Assembly: GCA_016716835.1 (NCBI GenBank) | Contig: JADJUW010000001.1 | Location: 1,193,501 to 1,257,500 of the forward strand | Origin: Myxococcales bacterium | GTDB lineage: Bacteria > Myxococcota_A > Polyangia > Haliangiales > Haliangiaceae | Direction of reading: 5' to 3' | DNA: 64,000 nt | Part shown: one piece after another, positions 47,922 through 58,709 of the stretch | How the letters are laid out: each line of letters starts with the position of its first letter | Position numbering within the stretch: the first letter of the stretch is position 1 | Made by a program: the position numbers and the translations under genes | The notes under the pieces: model-generated | What the model was told of the DNA's origin: nothing | Database searches by the model: none | What the model saw: only the letters and a program-made list of their open reading frames with translations

Positions 47922-47986
47922 GAAGGCGTTTTTTTAACCCGCGCACGGCTCAATTGCAATGTCGCGCTCTGCGAAAGCGCGCCAAA

Positions 47987-48679
47987 TCAAGAAGTGCCCC
48001 GGATGGCCTGAGGAGCTTGGACCCTAAGCGACATAAACGCCCACGCCGTCGCGACGACGTGATCAGGCAGATGCTGCACCCGGCCGGCAATATTGATCTC
48101 CGCGTGCGCCGCCACGGTGACGCGCCATAGGCCATCGGGCATCATCTCCGCCTCGGCCTCTGCGAAGCCGACATACCGTCCGACAAAGGGATCGATCGCC
48201 TTATAGGCGGCCTCTTTTAGCGCAAAAATCGTTTTCAGCGCGACTAGGCGCTGGCAAGGCTCTACCGGCAACGCCGCGCGCTCGCGCGGGGTTAGCACGC
48301 GCGCCTCAATTGGTTGCCGCGGCGGCGCGAGCAATTCGATATCGATGCCGAGGTGCCAACGCGGGACTGGCCCAAGGTTGGCGCGTTGAGCCCACGCAAC
48401 CGCAACGTCGTGCTTGTGTGAGAGCGAGACCCGAAGCTCGTCCGCAACATGTGGCGCCCCGCGCTTATTTATCAACAGGTCGCCGGTGAAGCTCGCATCC
48501 AGACCACGGACGGCCTGGCGCAGGCAACTGCGCCCTAGCGCCCATTCGCGCGCGCGCCGCGGTGACATCGCCGCGGCCACCGCGAGCTCGGCGGGCGTCA
48601 GCGCGGCCATGAGGTCATCAGCGCTTGGCCCGCAAGCGATCGCTATGACGCCGCCAATTTCCTCCGGCGGCGCCAGCAT
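47987..48679 (-). CDS. 4'-phosphopantetheinyl transferase (Sfp/EntD type)
   Basis: The protein is 230 residues. RVSLSHKHDVAVAWA, LGIDIELL (metal-binding Asp and Glu) and IFALKEAAYKA (the KEAxxK motif) define the family. It moves the phosphopantetheine arm of CoA to carrier proteins of polyketide, peptide or fatty acid synthases. None of those synthases is in the window. It starts 4 bp after the aroA stop and is likely the last gene of the hisC-lipoprotein-aroA-PPTase unit. Confidence 0.92.
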   Translation of the reverse strand: MLAPPEEIGGVIAIACGPSADDLMAALTPAELAVAAAMSPRRAREWALGRSCLRQAVRGLDASFTGDLLINKRGAPHVADELRVSLSHKHDVAVAWAQRANLGPVPRWHLGIDIELLAPPRQPIEARVLTPRERAALPVEPCQRLVALKTIFALKEAAYKAIDPFVGRYVGFAEAEAEMMPDGLWRVTVAAHAEINIAGRVQHLPDHVVATAWAFMSLRVQAPQAIRGTS

Positions 48680-48683
48680 GACG

Positions 48684-50078
<1,395 letters not shown>

Positions 50079-50084
50079 CGGCAG

Positions 50085-50090
50085 ACTGTA
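50085..50090 (-). promoter_or_regulatory. -10-like TACAGT, 6 nt before ATG
   Basis: TACAGT, CTGCCG, then the aroA ATG, with no Shine-Dalgarno. Confidence 0.4.
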
Positions 50091-50096
50091 GCAAAG

Positions 50097-51146
50097 TTAT
50101 GGCGTGCTCGGTACCGGCGTGGCGGCGGGAACACTTGGCGCCGCCGGTGGCGTTGGCATCGCCGCGGGCGCGGTCGTTGGCGCCTGGGCACTTGTTTTTA
50201 CGGCGAGCTGCCATAGCGCCAATTGCTTGCGCATCGCGATCGCGACCTGGGTGAGCCGCCTCGGGCCCACCAGGATCACCATGATCACGTCCGCATCGCG
50301 TTGCCCCACTTTTGCCGAGGCCAGGGCCTTAGACAACATCAGGCCGCGCGCCCATGGCGCGGTGGCCATGGCAGCCGCGGCGGCTTGCAACGAGCTGACG
50401 AACGTCGACCGCGCGAGTTCATCGTCGATATGCGCATGCACCACCAAGGCCGCATCGTCGACGGCGTCAAACCAAAGCGCGACGTCGGTTGGCACGACCG
50501 AGGTGCCGAGAAATCCTTGCAAGTCGATCGCCGACGTCTTGGGCCAACGGCCCGTGGCGCGCATGATCGCGCCGGTCGCGCCGGCGGGCATCGGCGCTTG
50601 TCGCAACGCGCGAAACGCCGCGGGCAAGGTGCCTGGCGCCGTGGCGCGCGCGATCATCTCGCCGACCATGCCGTCGGGCCCGACCGCATAGATGCCTTCT
50701 GCGACCAAGATGCCGCCTGGTGGCGCCACCGAGCCTCGCGACAACGTCACCGTGCGTGCGGCAGGCGAGCCAATGTCGTAGGCGCCCACCACGAGCAGAT
50801 CGGCGTCAAGCACGGGGTCAAAGGCCGCGCCAAGCCCTGGCGCCGTCAAGGCCTTCGAGGTGCCCACGCTTTTGAGCACCTCGGCGACCGTGCCCCACAA
50901 ATCGCCAAGCAACGGATGCGCGCGCAGCCGCTTCATGTCGAACTCAATCACAAGTTGCGCGCCGGCCGGCAAGAGCGCAACCACGCGTTCATCAGCCGTC
51001 AGCGGCGCTGCGGCCGCCTCGCGCCGCGCCGCGGCCGGTGACTTGCGTGCGTGGCACGCCGACGCGAGGGCGACGACGCCGCATAGCGCGGCCATCCCCA
51101 CCCGTATCGCCCACGGCCAAAGCACCTTACGACCCGACCACATCAT
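50097..51146 (-). CDS. Lipoprotein, function unknown
   Basis: The protein is 349 residues. The signal AIRVGMAALCGVVALASAC gives a lipobox. The mature protein is mixed alpha/beta: LLPAGAQLVIEFDMKRLRAHPLLGD near the start, repeated hydrophobic strands, DVALWFDAVDDAALVVHAHIDDE, and a Pro/Ala/Thr-rich tail after about 310. The layout (a begin-of-domain LLPAGAxxVxxxDxxxLR) recalls DUF3352-like lipoproteins frequent in myxobacteria. The ATG at 51146 overlaps the hisC end by 20 bp, so it is translated in the hisC-aroA unit. Confidence 0.7.
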   Translation of the reverse strand: MMWSGRKVLWPWAIRVGMAALCGVVALASACHARKSPAAARREAAAAPLTADERVVALLPAGAQLVIEFDMKRLRAHPLLGDLWGTVAEVLKSVGTSKALTAPGLGAAFDPVLDADLLVVGAYDIGSPAARTVTLSRGSVAPPGGILVAEGIYAVGPDGMVGEMIARATAPGTLPAAFRALRQAPMPAGATGAIMRATGRWPKTSAIDLQGFLGTSVVPTDVALWFDAVDDAALVVHAHIDDELARSTFVSSLQAAAAAMATAPWARGLMLSKALASAKVGQRDADVIMVILVGPRRLTQVAIAMRKQLALWQLAVKTSAQAPTTAPAAMPTPPAAPSVPAATPVPSTP

Positions 51147-52256
51147 GCACCGCCGCGATGACTCGTAAAACGTCTGAGGGAAGCGCGGCAGAAATTCGAA
51201 TGCACGTTGGGAGCCCCCACGCCGCCATCGGCCTAACAATCACGCCTTTTTTAAGCAACGCCTGATAGATCGGCTCGGCGGGCCTGCCGAGATTCACCAA
51301 CACGAAATTTGCGGCCGAACGATAGACCGTGCTGCCTGCGAGCTGCAGCTGATCGCGGTAGGCCTCGACCGCCTGCCGCGCGACGGCTTGTGAGCGCGCG
51401 ACGAATTCTGTGTCGCCCAGCGCCGCCAAGGCCGCGGCCTGCGCCAACGTGCCGACGTGGAACGTGCGCGTGACGCGGCCGAGCAGTTCGATCACGCCAG
51501 GCGCGGCGATGGCATAACCGACCCGAAGTCCCGCCAGCCCATAGATCTTAGAGAACGTACGCAACACGACGACGCGGGGATCGCTGCGCAGGAGGGCAAG
51601 GCCATCCGCGCGTGAGAATTCCGGCCACGCCTGGGCGTATTCAAAATACGCCTCGTCGAGCACGAGCAGGCAATCGGCTGGCATGGCGGCGAGCACGCGC
51701 CGGGCCTCCGCATCGCTCACCACCGAGCCGGTGGGATTGTTCGGCGAGCCGAGCAAGATGAGCCGCGTGCGCGGCGTGATCGCGGCGATCAGCGCATCGG
51801 TGTCGAGCGCGAGATCAACGGTCGTTTTTGCGGCGACAAACTTTCTCCCGGCAACCTGCGCCGACAAGCGATATGACAAAATGCCGCGGCATGCGACAGC
51901 ACTTCATGGTCGGGCTCGCACGTCGCGAGCACCAGCTGATAGAGCAAATCATTTGAACCGTTGCCCAGCGCCAGCCACGTCAAATCCACCCCGAGCATGC
52001 GCGCTAGGCCGCGGCGCAATTCCCACCCACCCGCGTCTGGATACAAATGCAAGCGGCTAACATGGTCGAGCAGTGCCGCCGTGGCGCGCGGCGAGGGGCC
52101 GAGGGGATTTTCATTCGACGCGACCTTGAGCACCCCCGAAATGCCGAGTTCGCGCTCCAGCTCTTCAATGGGCTTGCCAGGCTGGTAGGCCTCCAAATGC
52201 CGCACATGCACGGGCGCCACGATGCCGTGGGCCCCAGACCATGCTGACGTCGTCAT
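51127..52256 (-). CDS. hisC: Histidinol-phosphate aminotransferase (one-base frameshift)
   Basis: About 376 residues when repaired. The first frame has APVHVRHLEAYQPGKPIEEL, ASNENPLGPSP and LYPDAGGWELRR. The second has LGSPNNPTGSVV, LVLDEAYFEY and LRTFSKIYGLAGLRVGYAI, with the PLP lysine in FSK. The break falls in an AAAA run at 51878-51881: one extra base would join LSHAAAF to LSYRLSAQVAG. All active-site motifs are intact, so a homopolymer sequencing error is likely. It makes histidinol phosphate in histidine synthesis. TACGGT lies six bases before ATG 52256. Confidence 0.93.
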
Positions 52257-52262
52257 CCGGCC

Positions 52263-52268
52263 ACCGTA
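52263..52268 (-). promoter_or_regulatory. -10-like TACGGT, 6 nt before ATG
   Basis: TACGGT, GGCCGG, then ATG 52256 of hisC; leaderless pattern. Confidence 0.35.
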
Positions 52269-52367
52269 GCATTGCGCCAGCGTCCGGGCAGTGCCGCGGT
52301 CGCGCAAAATCCGTGCCGCGCCTTGCCAACCCGAGAGGGCTCGACCATAACGAGAAGAGGCGACGAG

Positions 52368-53732
52368 ATGGCACAGGGCTTACCTTCACCGCAACGCACC
52401 CGCCCCCCCGGCGCGCACTTTTTGCGCACGCTCGCCCTCGCCTTAGTGATCGCCTCATGGATCCCGCAGGCGGCACACGCGGATGCCTTTGGCACCTACC
52501 TCGCGCAAGGCTGGCACTGGGCGTACCTGATGGCCTTCGTGTTCGGCGTGCTGACCTCGCTTACGCCTTGCGTCTATCCGATGATCCCAATCATCGTAGG
52601 CATTTTTGGCGCGCGCGGCGCCAACGTCAGCCGCCGCCGCGCCATGTTCGTTGCCACATGTTATGTCCTTGGCATTTGTGCCACCTACAGCGTGCTCGGC
52701 ATCGTCGTCGCGCTGATCAGCATCAGCCAGGGTAGCCTCCTTGCTAGCCCCTGGGTCGTCATACCCATCGCCCTGCTCTACGTCGCGCTTGCGCTCTCGC
52801 TGTTTGGCGCCTTTGAGCTCAATCTCCCCGCGGGGTTGCAAGCAAAGCTCAATAACGTGGGGGGCGCTGGCCCGCTGGGCGCGTTCCTCATGGGCCTGGT
52901 GGGCGGCCTCACCGCCGCGCCGTGCACGGGCCCTTTTTTGGCGGGCATCTTGGGCTTTGTCTCGACGACCAAGAACGTGTTTGCCGGCGGTTCCTTGCTA
53001 TTTGTCTATGCGCTGGGCATGGGCGTCCTGTTTTGGTTCATCGCCGTGTTTTCGATCGCGCTGCCCAAGAGCGGCCGCTGGATGGAATACGTGAAGTCGC
53101 TGGGCGGCATCATGTTGCTGGTTGCGGCGATCTATTTTGCGCGCACGCTGGTGCCGCTGGATCAGTGGATCAACGCGGATATGTCATGGTTGATCGCCGC
53201 CGCCATCATGATCGCGCTTGGCCTGCTGCTCGGCGCCGTCCACAAAAGCTTTGCCGAAGCGCCGCTGATCCGGCTGCGCAAGGCGGCCGGCATCTTGCTT
53301 GTAACGCTTGGCGCCACCATCGCCATGCAATGGACCTTGACGCCCAAGCAAAAGCTGCCCTGGCAATACGACGAGGCGGCTGCGTTCGCGGCGGCGCGCG
53401 CGCAGGGCAAGGGCGTGATGGTCGACTTCTCTGCGACGTGGTGCCTACCCTGCACCGAGCTCGAATTGGCGTTTGCGGCGCCAGAGGTCTACGCCGCGAT
53501 CACCGACAATTTTATTACGCTCAAGTTCGACGTGACCAACGACACCGAAGCCGACCAAGAGCGCCAGACGCGCTATGGCGCTAAGGAGCTGCCGGCGGTG
53601 GTATTCGTCAGCACGAATGGTGTTGAACTCGCGCGTATTTCCGCCGCGATGTCGCCGGCAAACATCTTGCCCATCGTGCAGCGCGCCGCGCACATCGCGC
53701 CGCCAACCGCGGGCGCGGCTAAATCGCCTTAA
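52368..53732 (+). CDS. DsbD-like thiol:disulfide interchange protein (short form)
   Basis: The protein is 454 residues. A signal-like segment to about 38 is followed by eight membrane segments with the conserved Cys in LTSLTPCVYPMIP and LTAAPCTGPFLAG. A C-terminal thioredoxin domain has the active site ATWCLPCTELE and the cis-Pro segment LPAVVFV. The N-terminal alpha domain of E. coli DsbD is absent. It carries reducing power from the cytoplasm to the periplasm. The start at 52368 is preferred to 52272; an AGAGG Shine-Dalgarno lies about 10 bp upstream. Its end overlaps the convergent gene by 14 bp. Confidence 0.9.
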   Translation: MAQGLPSPQRTRPPGAHFLRTLALALVIASWIPQAAHADAFGTYLAQGWHWAYLMAFVFGVLTSLTPCVYPMIPIIVGIFGARGANVSRRRAMFVATCYVLGICATYSVLGIVVALISISQGSLLASPWVVIPIALLYVALALSLFGAFELNLPAGLQAKLNNVGGAGPLGAFLMGLVGGLTAAPCTGPFLAGILGFVSTTKNVFAGGSLLFVYALGMGVLFWFIAVFSIALPKSGRWMEYVKSLGGIMLLVAAIYFARTLVPLDQWINADMSWLIAAAIMIALGLLLGAVHKSFAEAPLIRLRKAAGILLVTLGATIAMQWTLTPKQKLPWQYDEAAAFAAARAQGKGVMVDFSATWCLPCTELELAFAAPEVYAAITDNFITLKFDVTNDTEADQERQTRYGAKELPAVVFVSTNGVELARISAAMSPANILPIVQRAAHIAPPTAGAAKSP

Positions 53733-54342
53733 ACTTCCAGCCTAGCGTAACCAGCCCCTGCAGCTGCGACGCCGTGTAATGCGTCGTCATGTCGTTGGCG
53801 ACGTCGCCATCGCCCGTCTTGAGATAATAGCCATAGGTAAATGGCACCGCGATGCCAAGGCGAAACCCTGCGCCCAGCTTAATGCCGAGCTCGGCCTTGG
53901 CCTCGCCAAAGGCCCCCTTGTCACTGACCTGGGCGGCATCGAGCGGCGGATTGACTTGCTGTCCGGTGCCCAGGCCAAGGCCACCGGCAATCCCCGCCGA
54001 CGCGTACAACTTGTCACCGAGCGGCAGCTCAATATCAAACCCAAGTCCCGCCGCGGTCCATGTCGCCGTGCGATTGTCGCCGCGAAATTGATCGTGCGAG
54101 ATCCAGACATCGAGAAACGCGACCTCAGCGCCGACGACGACGCCGGCGGTGTTGCGCGGCGCGTTCTCGGCAAACGCCTCGGTCTTGCGTTCGCCTGAGA
54201 GCCCTTTGCCTCGCGCAACCCCACCGTGCAACTCGAGCCGCACGCTCACCAGATCGGCCCAGGCCTCGCGCGCAGGCAACGTGGCCAGCACCGCAACCAG
54301 GCCGCACGCGAACATTAAAATCTTGCGACTAACCTGCCTCAT
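53719..54342 (-). CDS. Exported beta-barrel-like protein
   Basis: The protein is 207 residues. The signal peptide ends AREAWA, cut before DLVSVRLELHGG. The rest alternates short amphipathic strands (GVVVGAEVAFLDVWIS; YASAGIAGGLGLG; FRLGIAVPFTYGYYLK) and ends LQGLVTLGWKFKAI, with a hydrophobic strand at the C-terminus. An eight-stranded outer-membrane barrel is likely. No family was recognised. Convergent with the DsbD-like gene. Confidence 0.65.
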   Translation of the reverse strand: MRQVSRKILMFACGLVAVLATLPAREAWADLVSVRLELHGGVARGKGLSGERKTEAFAENAPRNTAGVVVGAEVAFLDVWISHDQFRGDNRTATWTAAGLGFDIELPLGDKLYASAGIAGGLGLGTGQQVNPPLDAAQVSDKGAFGEAKAELGIKLGAGFRLGIAVPFTYGYYLKTGDGDVANDMTTHYTASQLQGLVTLGWKFKAI

Positions 54343-54445
54343 ATCCTAGTCCCCCACTCACTAGGCTAGCAGACCGCAAAGACCCGCTGCGAGCACGCGT
54401 TCGCGAATAATTTGGGCCCACTTACACCCACCCTTGCCAGGCACC

Positions 54446-54475
54446 TTGACCTTAAATAACTCGCACCCGTATAAG
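54446..54475 (+). promoter_or_regulatory. Good promoter pair, leaderless GTG
   Basis: TTGACC (54446-54451), 18 bp, TATAAG (54470-54475), then six bases and GTG 54482. It is the best -35/-10 pair in the window and places transcription start at or next to the start codon. Confidence 0.55.
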
Positions 54476-54481
54476 CGGCAG

Positions 54482-56161
54482 GTGGCAGCGATCACCATTG
54501 GTAGCCGAACTCGCTCGGTGGTGGCGCGTGCGATTGCGCCGCTGGCCGTCGTGGTAGCGATCGGCGCGCTCATCGCCGTCTTGTTCACCGAGGCGACGCG
54601 TTACAAGGTACCCGCCGTGCGCACGCCGGCGCCACGCACCCACATCGATGGCACCGGTGGCCTCGAGACCGTGCTCGGCAACAGTCGCCTCTATTATGCG
54701 GGTACGCTGCCGATTATTGACGGTGACGGCGAGCCCGTGGCCAGCGGCAGCCTCGAAGGCTACATCGTCGACGACATGCTCGCCACGCGCGCGCGCGGGC
54801 TCGCCGACGTGGCGGCGCGCAGCGAGCTCGCGCGTTCGTGGTTGGCATGGCTTAGCGCGCGGCGGTCGATCCCTTGGGCGATGCGCAATCTCGACGAGCA
54901 GCTCGCCGGCAACGAACGGCTCTTCCTGGCGTCGATCGCAACAGCGATCGCACAGCGGACGAACGACGATCGCGATGATATCTATGGCGATCTAGTGCGC
55001 AGCCAGTTCGCGCTTGACCACGGGACGGTGACCGCTGAAAGCCTCCAGGCGCCTAGCAAATGGATCGCGCGTTCGCTCACCGCGATCAAGAAGACGAGTT
55101 CATCTACGCTGCTGGCTACGCAATTGGCATATCCCGGCCTGCCGGATGGTGGCCACGCGTGGCGTCCGCTGGTCCGCTTGGTGAGGCCCTCGATCGGGTA
55201 TCCCTATGTCGAGCTTGCCACGCCTGGGCTCGTGGGCGGCGTCGCCGGCGCTAATCGCGAGGGCCTCTTTGTCGTGCTGCACGTCGCGCGTATCCGCGCT
55301 CGCGGCCGCGAGGTGGGCCGGCCCTCGACGACCTTGCTTCGCCAGGTCTTGCAAACGGCGGGTTCCATCGATGATGCCTGGCGCATCGTCTCGGGGGCCG
55401 AGGGCACAACGGCCTTGGCGCTCGTGGTCTACGATACGCGCAGTGCCCGCATTGGACTATTTGAACGCGCCCGCGGCCGCAGCGAATGGGTCAAGCGCGC
55501 CGAAGGCCCCGTCTACGGCGATGGCCTGATTGGCTCGCTGCGCGATGATAGCGACAATGACCGCGGCTTTCGCGTGTTTCCCGTTGCCGCGCGCCAGCAA
55601 CGCATGGCCGCGCTGCTTGCCGACAATTTTGAAGATGCCAAAGCATTCGCGCAGCGGCTGTCAGACCGCGCGGGCGTCGACAAGCAACCCCTGCCCGCGG
55701 GTCACCGCGCCGCGGTCTATGACCCCGAGGCCTGGCTTAGCGTGGTTTTCGACCCGGGCAGCATGATGCTGTGGGTTGCCGAGGACGCATCGCGCGGGCG
55801 ATGGCATGGCATTGAGGTGCCGACGATGCGCGACGCGGTGGTCGCGGCAGCCGCGATGCCCGCGGCCGCGCACGGCTTTGAGTTACCACCGGTTGCGGAG
55901 GCACGGCTGGTGCGCGTCGCGTTGGCCGCGGTTAGGCGCGCGCGCGCGATGTATCCCCGGCACCCAGCGGCGGCGCGGCTCGTGGCCGATCAAGCGTTGC
56001 GCTTGGCACCCAAGGTGCCGGCCGTGCTCGAGACCTGCCTCGCCGTCGCGGATCGCGCCCAACGCGACGTCGCCGACGCGTTGCTGCTGCGCTGGGAGTT
56101 GTCGCGTCCTGACAATCTGGAAGCGCTGGAACAAACGCGCGCGCTAGTGGCACACCCGTAG
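54482..56161 (+). CDS. Membrane-anchored protein, possibly C45-like Ntn hydrolase
   Basis: The protein is 559 residues. One N-terminal anchor (APLAVVVAIGALIAVLF) leads into a large extracytoplasmic part. GGLETVLGNSRLYYAGTLPIIDG and then VELATPGLVGGVAGANREGLFVVLHV recall the beta-strand core of C45/penicillin-acyltransferase-like Ntn hydrolases, in which a GxxGANxxGL segment follows the nucleophile strand. I see no clear nucleophile Cys, so activity is not asserted. After about 440 there are TPR-like helices (VRRARAMYPRHPAAARLVADQAL). GTG 54482 is chosen on promoter evidence. Confidence 0.6.
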   Translation: MAAITIGSRTRSVVARAIAPLAVVVAIGALIAVLFTEATRYKVPAVRTPAPRTHIDGTGGLETVLGNSRLYYAGTLPIIDGDGEPVASGSLEGYIVDDMLATRARGLADVAARSELARSWLAWLSARRSIPWAMRNLDEQLAGNERLFLASIATAIAQRTNDDRDDIYGDLVRSQFALDHGTVTAESLQAPSKWIARSLTAIKKTSSSTLLATQLAYPGLPDGGHAWRPLVRLVRPSIGYPYVELATPGLVGGVAGANREGLFVVLHVARIRARGREVGRPSTTLLRQVLQTAGSIDDAWRIVSGAEGTTALALVVYDTRSARIGLFERARGRSEWVKRAEGPVYGDGLIGSLRDDSDNDRGFRVFPVAARQQRMAALLADNFEDAKAFAQRLSDRAGVDKQPLPAGHRAAVYDPEAWLSVVFDPGSMMLWVAEDASRGRWHGIEVPTMRDAVVAAAAMPAAAHGFELPPVAEARLVRVALAAVRRARAMYPRHPAAARLVADQALRLAPKVPAVLETCLAVADRAQRDVADALLLRWELSRPDNLEALEQTRALVAHP

Positions 56162-56195
56162 CGGCCGCAGGAAACGCTCAGACGCGGCCTACTTG

Positions 56196-57566
56196 TTATT
56201 TAAATAGGACGGCGGCGGCTATGGCGGCCGAGACCAGCACGAGCAAAAATACCGCCAGCCCCCACGATCGCTTGGGCGCCAGCACAATGGCCTCAGTTGG
56301 TGGGAGATACGCGCGCGGCGCGATGTTGGGCGCGGCTGCCCTTGGCGCTGGGGCAGGCGCCGAACCAAACGCCGCGGCAGTTGGCGCCGCCGCAACCGGG
56401 GGCGCTACGGGCGCTGGGGCATGGGCCTGCGCGAGCAAGGCATCGATCGCCGCCGCGAGCGCATCGACGTCGGCAAAGCGTCCGTCGCGATCCTTGGCGA
56501 TCATCGTCAGCACCAGGCGATCGACTGCGGCGGGGATGCCGGCGCTTGGATTGGCCACCGACGGCGCGACCGGCGTTTCTTTAAGCTGCGCCGTAATCAG
56601 TTGCGCTGGCCCTTTGGCGTTGGGAAACGGCAAGCGGCCTGTCATCAGCTCAAAGGAGACGACGCCCAGCGCGTAAACGTCGCTGCGCCCGTCCAGTTGC
56701 TTGCCCATGAGCTGTTCGGGTGACATGTATTCGAGCGTCCCCAGCGTCTGCCCGGTCGCGGTCAATTGCGGCGAGCCGATCTGATTGTTTTCGCCGCGCA
56801 GCACCTTGGCGATGCCAAAGTCGAGCACCTTGACGAATTCGGGCTGGCCCGGCCGTTGTTCAAGTTGAATATTTTCAGGCTTGAGGTCGCGGTGCACGAC
56901 GCCTAGCGCGTGCGCCTCGCTCAGCGAGCTGCAGATCTGGCGCAAAATTGTCAGCATGCGGCGCCACGGCACGGGCGCATCTTTCTCGAACACATCTTGC
57001 AGATTGCGGCCGCTAAGCAGCTCCATGGCGATGTACATCGTGCCGTCGCTGGTGCGGTCAAAATCGTACGTGGTGATCGTGTGCGCGTCGCGCAAGTTGC
57101 AAAGCACCTGGCCTTCGCGTTCGAAGCGAGCCACCAGATTTTCGTCGTGCGAGAGGCCCGGTTGCAGCACCTTGATCGCGACCTGGCGGCCACTGGCCAA
57201 TTGAACGCCGCGATACACCGCGCCAAAACCGCCTTCGCCGAGCTTGGCGTCAATACGAAACCGACCGTTAAGCGTCACACCCAAAAATGGATCCGCGGGC
57301 GGCGCTGAGCGTCCGCTCATCTGCCGAAGCTGCGGTGGCAGCGACCCAGCGGGTGGACCGCTTAGGCTCGGCGGGCGGGCGGGCTGAGCGTGCGCAAGCG
57401 GAATGGGCGACCGCGCCGGCGCGGCTGGGCTAGGCGCCGATCTCGCGGCGCCCATGGGTGAAGCGGCCGCCACTGGCGGGCCAACCTCGGGGCGTTGGTC
57501 TGTGCCGCAATTGGGGCAAAACCTTGCTCCCGGCTCCAGCACAAGCCGGCATTTCCAACACGCCAT
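56196..57566 (-). CDS. Zinc-ribbon Ser/Thr protein kinase, membrane anchored
   Basis: The protein is 456 residues. An N-terminal zinc ribbon (CWKC, then CPNCG, residues 3-21) and an Ala/Pro linker lead to a full kinase domain (103-365): glycine loop GEGGFG (110-115), Lys132 in VAIKVL, HRDLKPEN (225-232), DFG (249-251), TLGTLEYMSPEQL. A second Ala/Pro linker and one C-terminal membrane segment (WGLAVFLLVLVSAAIAAAVLF) leave almost nothing outside, so the kinase faces the cytoplasm without a sensor. All catalytic residues are intact, unlike the kinase at 674-2020. The zinc-ribbon/FHA gene lies 70 bp upstream. Confidence 0.93.
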   Translation of the reverse strand: MACWKCRLVLEPGARFCPNCGTDQRPEVGPPVAAASPMGAARSAPSPAAPARSPIPLAHAQPARPPSLSGPPAGSLPPQLRQMSGRSAPPADPFLGVTLNGRFRIDAKLGEGGFGAVYRGVQLASGRQVAIKVLQPGLSHDENLVARFEREGQVLCNLRDAHTITTYDFDRTSDGTMYIAMELLSGRNLQDVFEKDAPVPWRRMLTILRQICSSLSEAHALGVVHRDLKPENIQLEQRPGQPEFVKVLDFGIAKVLRGENNQIGSPQLTATGQTLGTLEYMSPEQLMGKQLDGRSDVYALGVVSFELMTGRLPFPNAKGPAQLITAQLKETPVAPSVANPSAGIPAAVDRLVLTMIAKDRDGRFADVDALAAAIDALLAQAHAPAPVAPPVAAAPTAAAFGSAPAPAPRAAAPNIAPRAYLPPTEAIVLAPKRSWGLAVFLLVLVSAAIAAAVLFK

Positions 57567-57636
57567 GCCAACATTGTTACTGATGCGGGGCCCGTGTGCA
57601 GCACGGCCGCAGGCTTTTTTGCGTCAATATAGGTGC

Positions 57637-58644
57637 TTATGCGAGCAGTTCCACACGCAAAAGCTGATCGCCCAAGCGCAAGTGTGCGACGGCTGGAATA
57701 AGCCACGGCGATTGAATGCGCACGTAGCTGCCGTTTGAGCTCCCGAGATCGACGAGCTCACCGCCGCGCTCCCATGGCCGCAACATCGCGTGGCGACGCG
57801 ACATAAAGGGATCGTCAGGGAAGACGATGGCGCCTTCCTCGCGGCCGATGACCACCTCCGCGCCATGGAGATACCTCACATCTCCTACCGGCCCCGCCAT
57901 CGTCACCTGCTGCAGGCGGCCCCATGGCCTGCGAGGCGGCGACCCAAACAGCAGCACCTGCTGCACGAGCGCGGGCGCTTGCAAGAGGTCACCATCGACC
58001 TCTTCAAAGCGCATGACCTCGCGACCGAGCAGCAGCATCGCGCCGGGAAGCAAGCGTTCAACGCCTTGCACGCGGCGATACACCCCATTGACGGCATCCA
58101 GCGGCAGCAAAAAGACGCCCTCCCTTCGGCGTTCAAGACGCGCGTGCTGCGGCGCCAAAAACTTGTCGTCTGCAAAGCGGAGATCGGCGTCCACGCGACC
58201 GATCGTCACGACGTCAGCCGCAAGCATCGTCACGTCGCCATCGCTGCCATCGCGGTGAACGAGCACAATGCGTCCCCACGCGGCGGCACCCGCACGCGCA
58301 CCCAGCGGCTCCTGCACGCGTTGGGCGGCGGCAGCCCGCGGGATCTTGAAGCCACATTGCTGACAAAACATGGTCGTCGCCAAGGCAAGCGCATGGCACT
58401 TCGGGCAAGCCGATGCAATCGCCGGCGGAGGCTCGGCCAGCCGCGCGGTCAACGCATAGCCGCACGTGCTGCAAAATCGGGCGCCACGTGGGTTTAGCGC
58501 GTTGCAGCCTGCGCAAGGCAACCCTTTTTCGGCGTTTGGCGTCTCGTGATTTATGGGCCCCACGGCCACGCCTATCGCACGCCCACAACGCCAGCAATTG
58601 ACCGCACCTACCACGGCCGCCGCGCCGCACGCCTGACAATCCAT
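57637..58644 (-). CDS. Three zinc ribbons plus two FHA domains
   Basis: The protein is 335 residues. Zinc ribbons: C3-C6/C17-C20, C44-C47/C58-C61 and C80-C83/C94-C97. FHA 1 (about 130-215) reads VVTIGRVDADLRFADDKF, APQHA, LDAVNGVYRR, with the usual Ser replaced, so phosphopeptide binding is doubtful. FHA 2 (about 250-335) reads VIGREEGAIVF, MSRRHAM, LGSSNGSY and looks intact. It is probably a partner or target of the kinase encoded just downstream, which carries the same type of zinc ribbon. TATATT lies seven bases before ATG 58644. Confidence 0.82.
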   Translation of the reverse strand: MDCQACGAAAVVGAVNCWRCGRAIGVAVGPINHETPNAEKGLPCAGCNALNPRGARFCSTCGYALTARLAEPPPAIASACPKCHALALATTMFCQQCGFKIPRAAAAQRVQEPLGARAGAAAWGRIVLVHRDGSDGDVTMLAADVVTIGRVDADLRFADDKFLAPQHARLERRREGVFLLPLDAVNGVYRRVQGVERLLPGAMLLLGREVMRFEEVDGDLLQAPALVQQVLLFGSPPRRPWGRLQQVTMAGPVGDVRYLHGAEVVIGREEGAIVFPDDPFMSRRHAMLRPWERGGELVDLGSSNGSYVRIQSPWLIPAVAHLRLGDQLLRVELLA

Positions 58645-58651
58645 CCGCCCA

Positions 58652-58657
58652 AATATA
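58652..58657 (-). promoter_or_regulatory. -10-like TATATT, 7 nt before ATG
   Basis: TATATT, TGGGCGG, ATG 58644, with no Shine-Dalgarno. A partial TACATGTA palindrome (CCTACATGTTAA, 58684-58695) lies 27 bp further up, between the divergent genes. Confidence 0.45.
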
Positions 58658-58709
58658 CCGCACGCACCATCCAACGCGCGACCCCTACATGTTAAGACCC
58701 TGCACGCGT

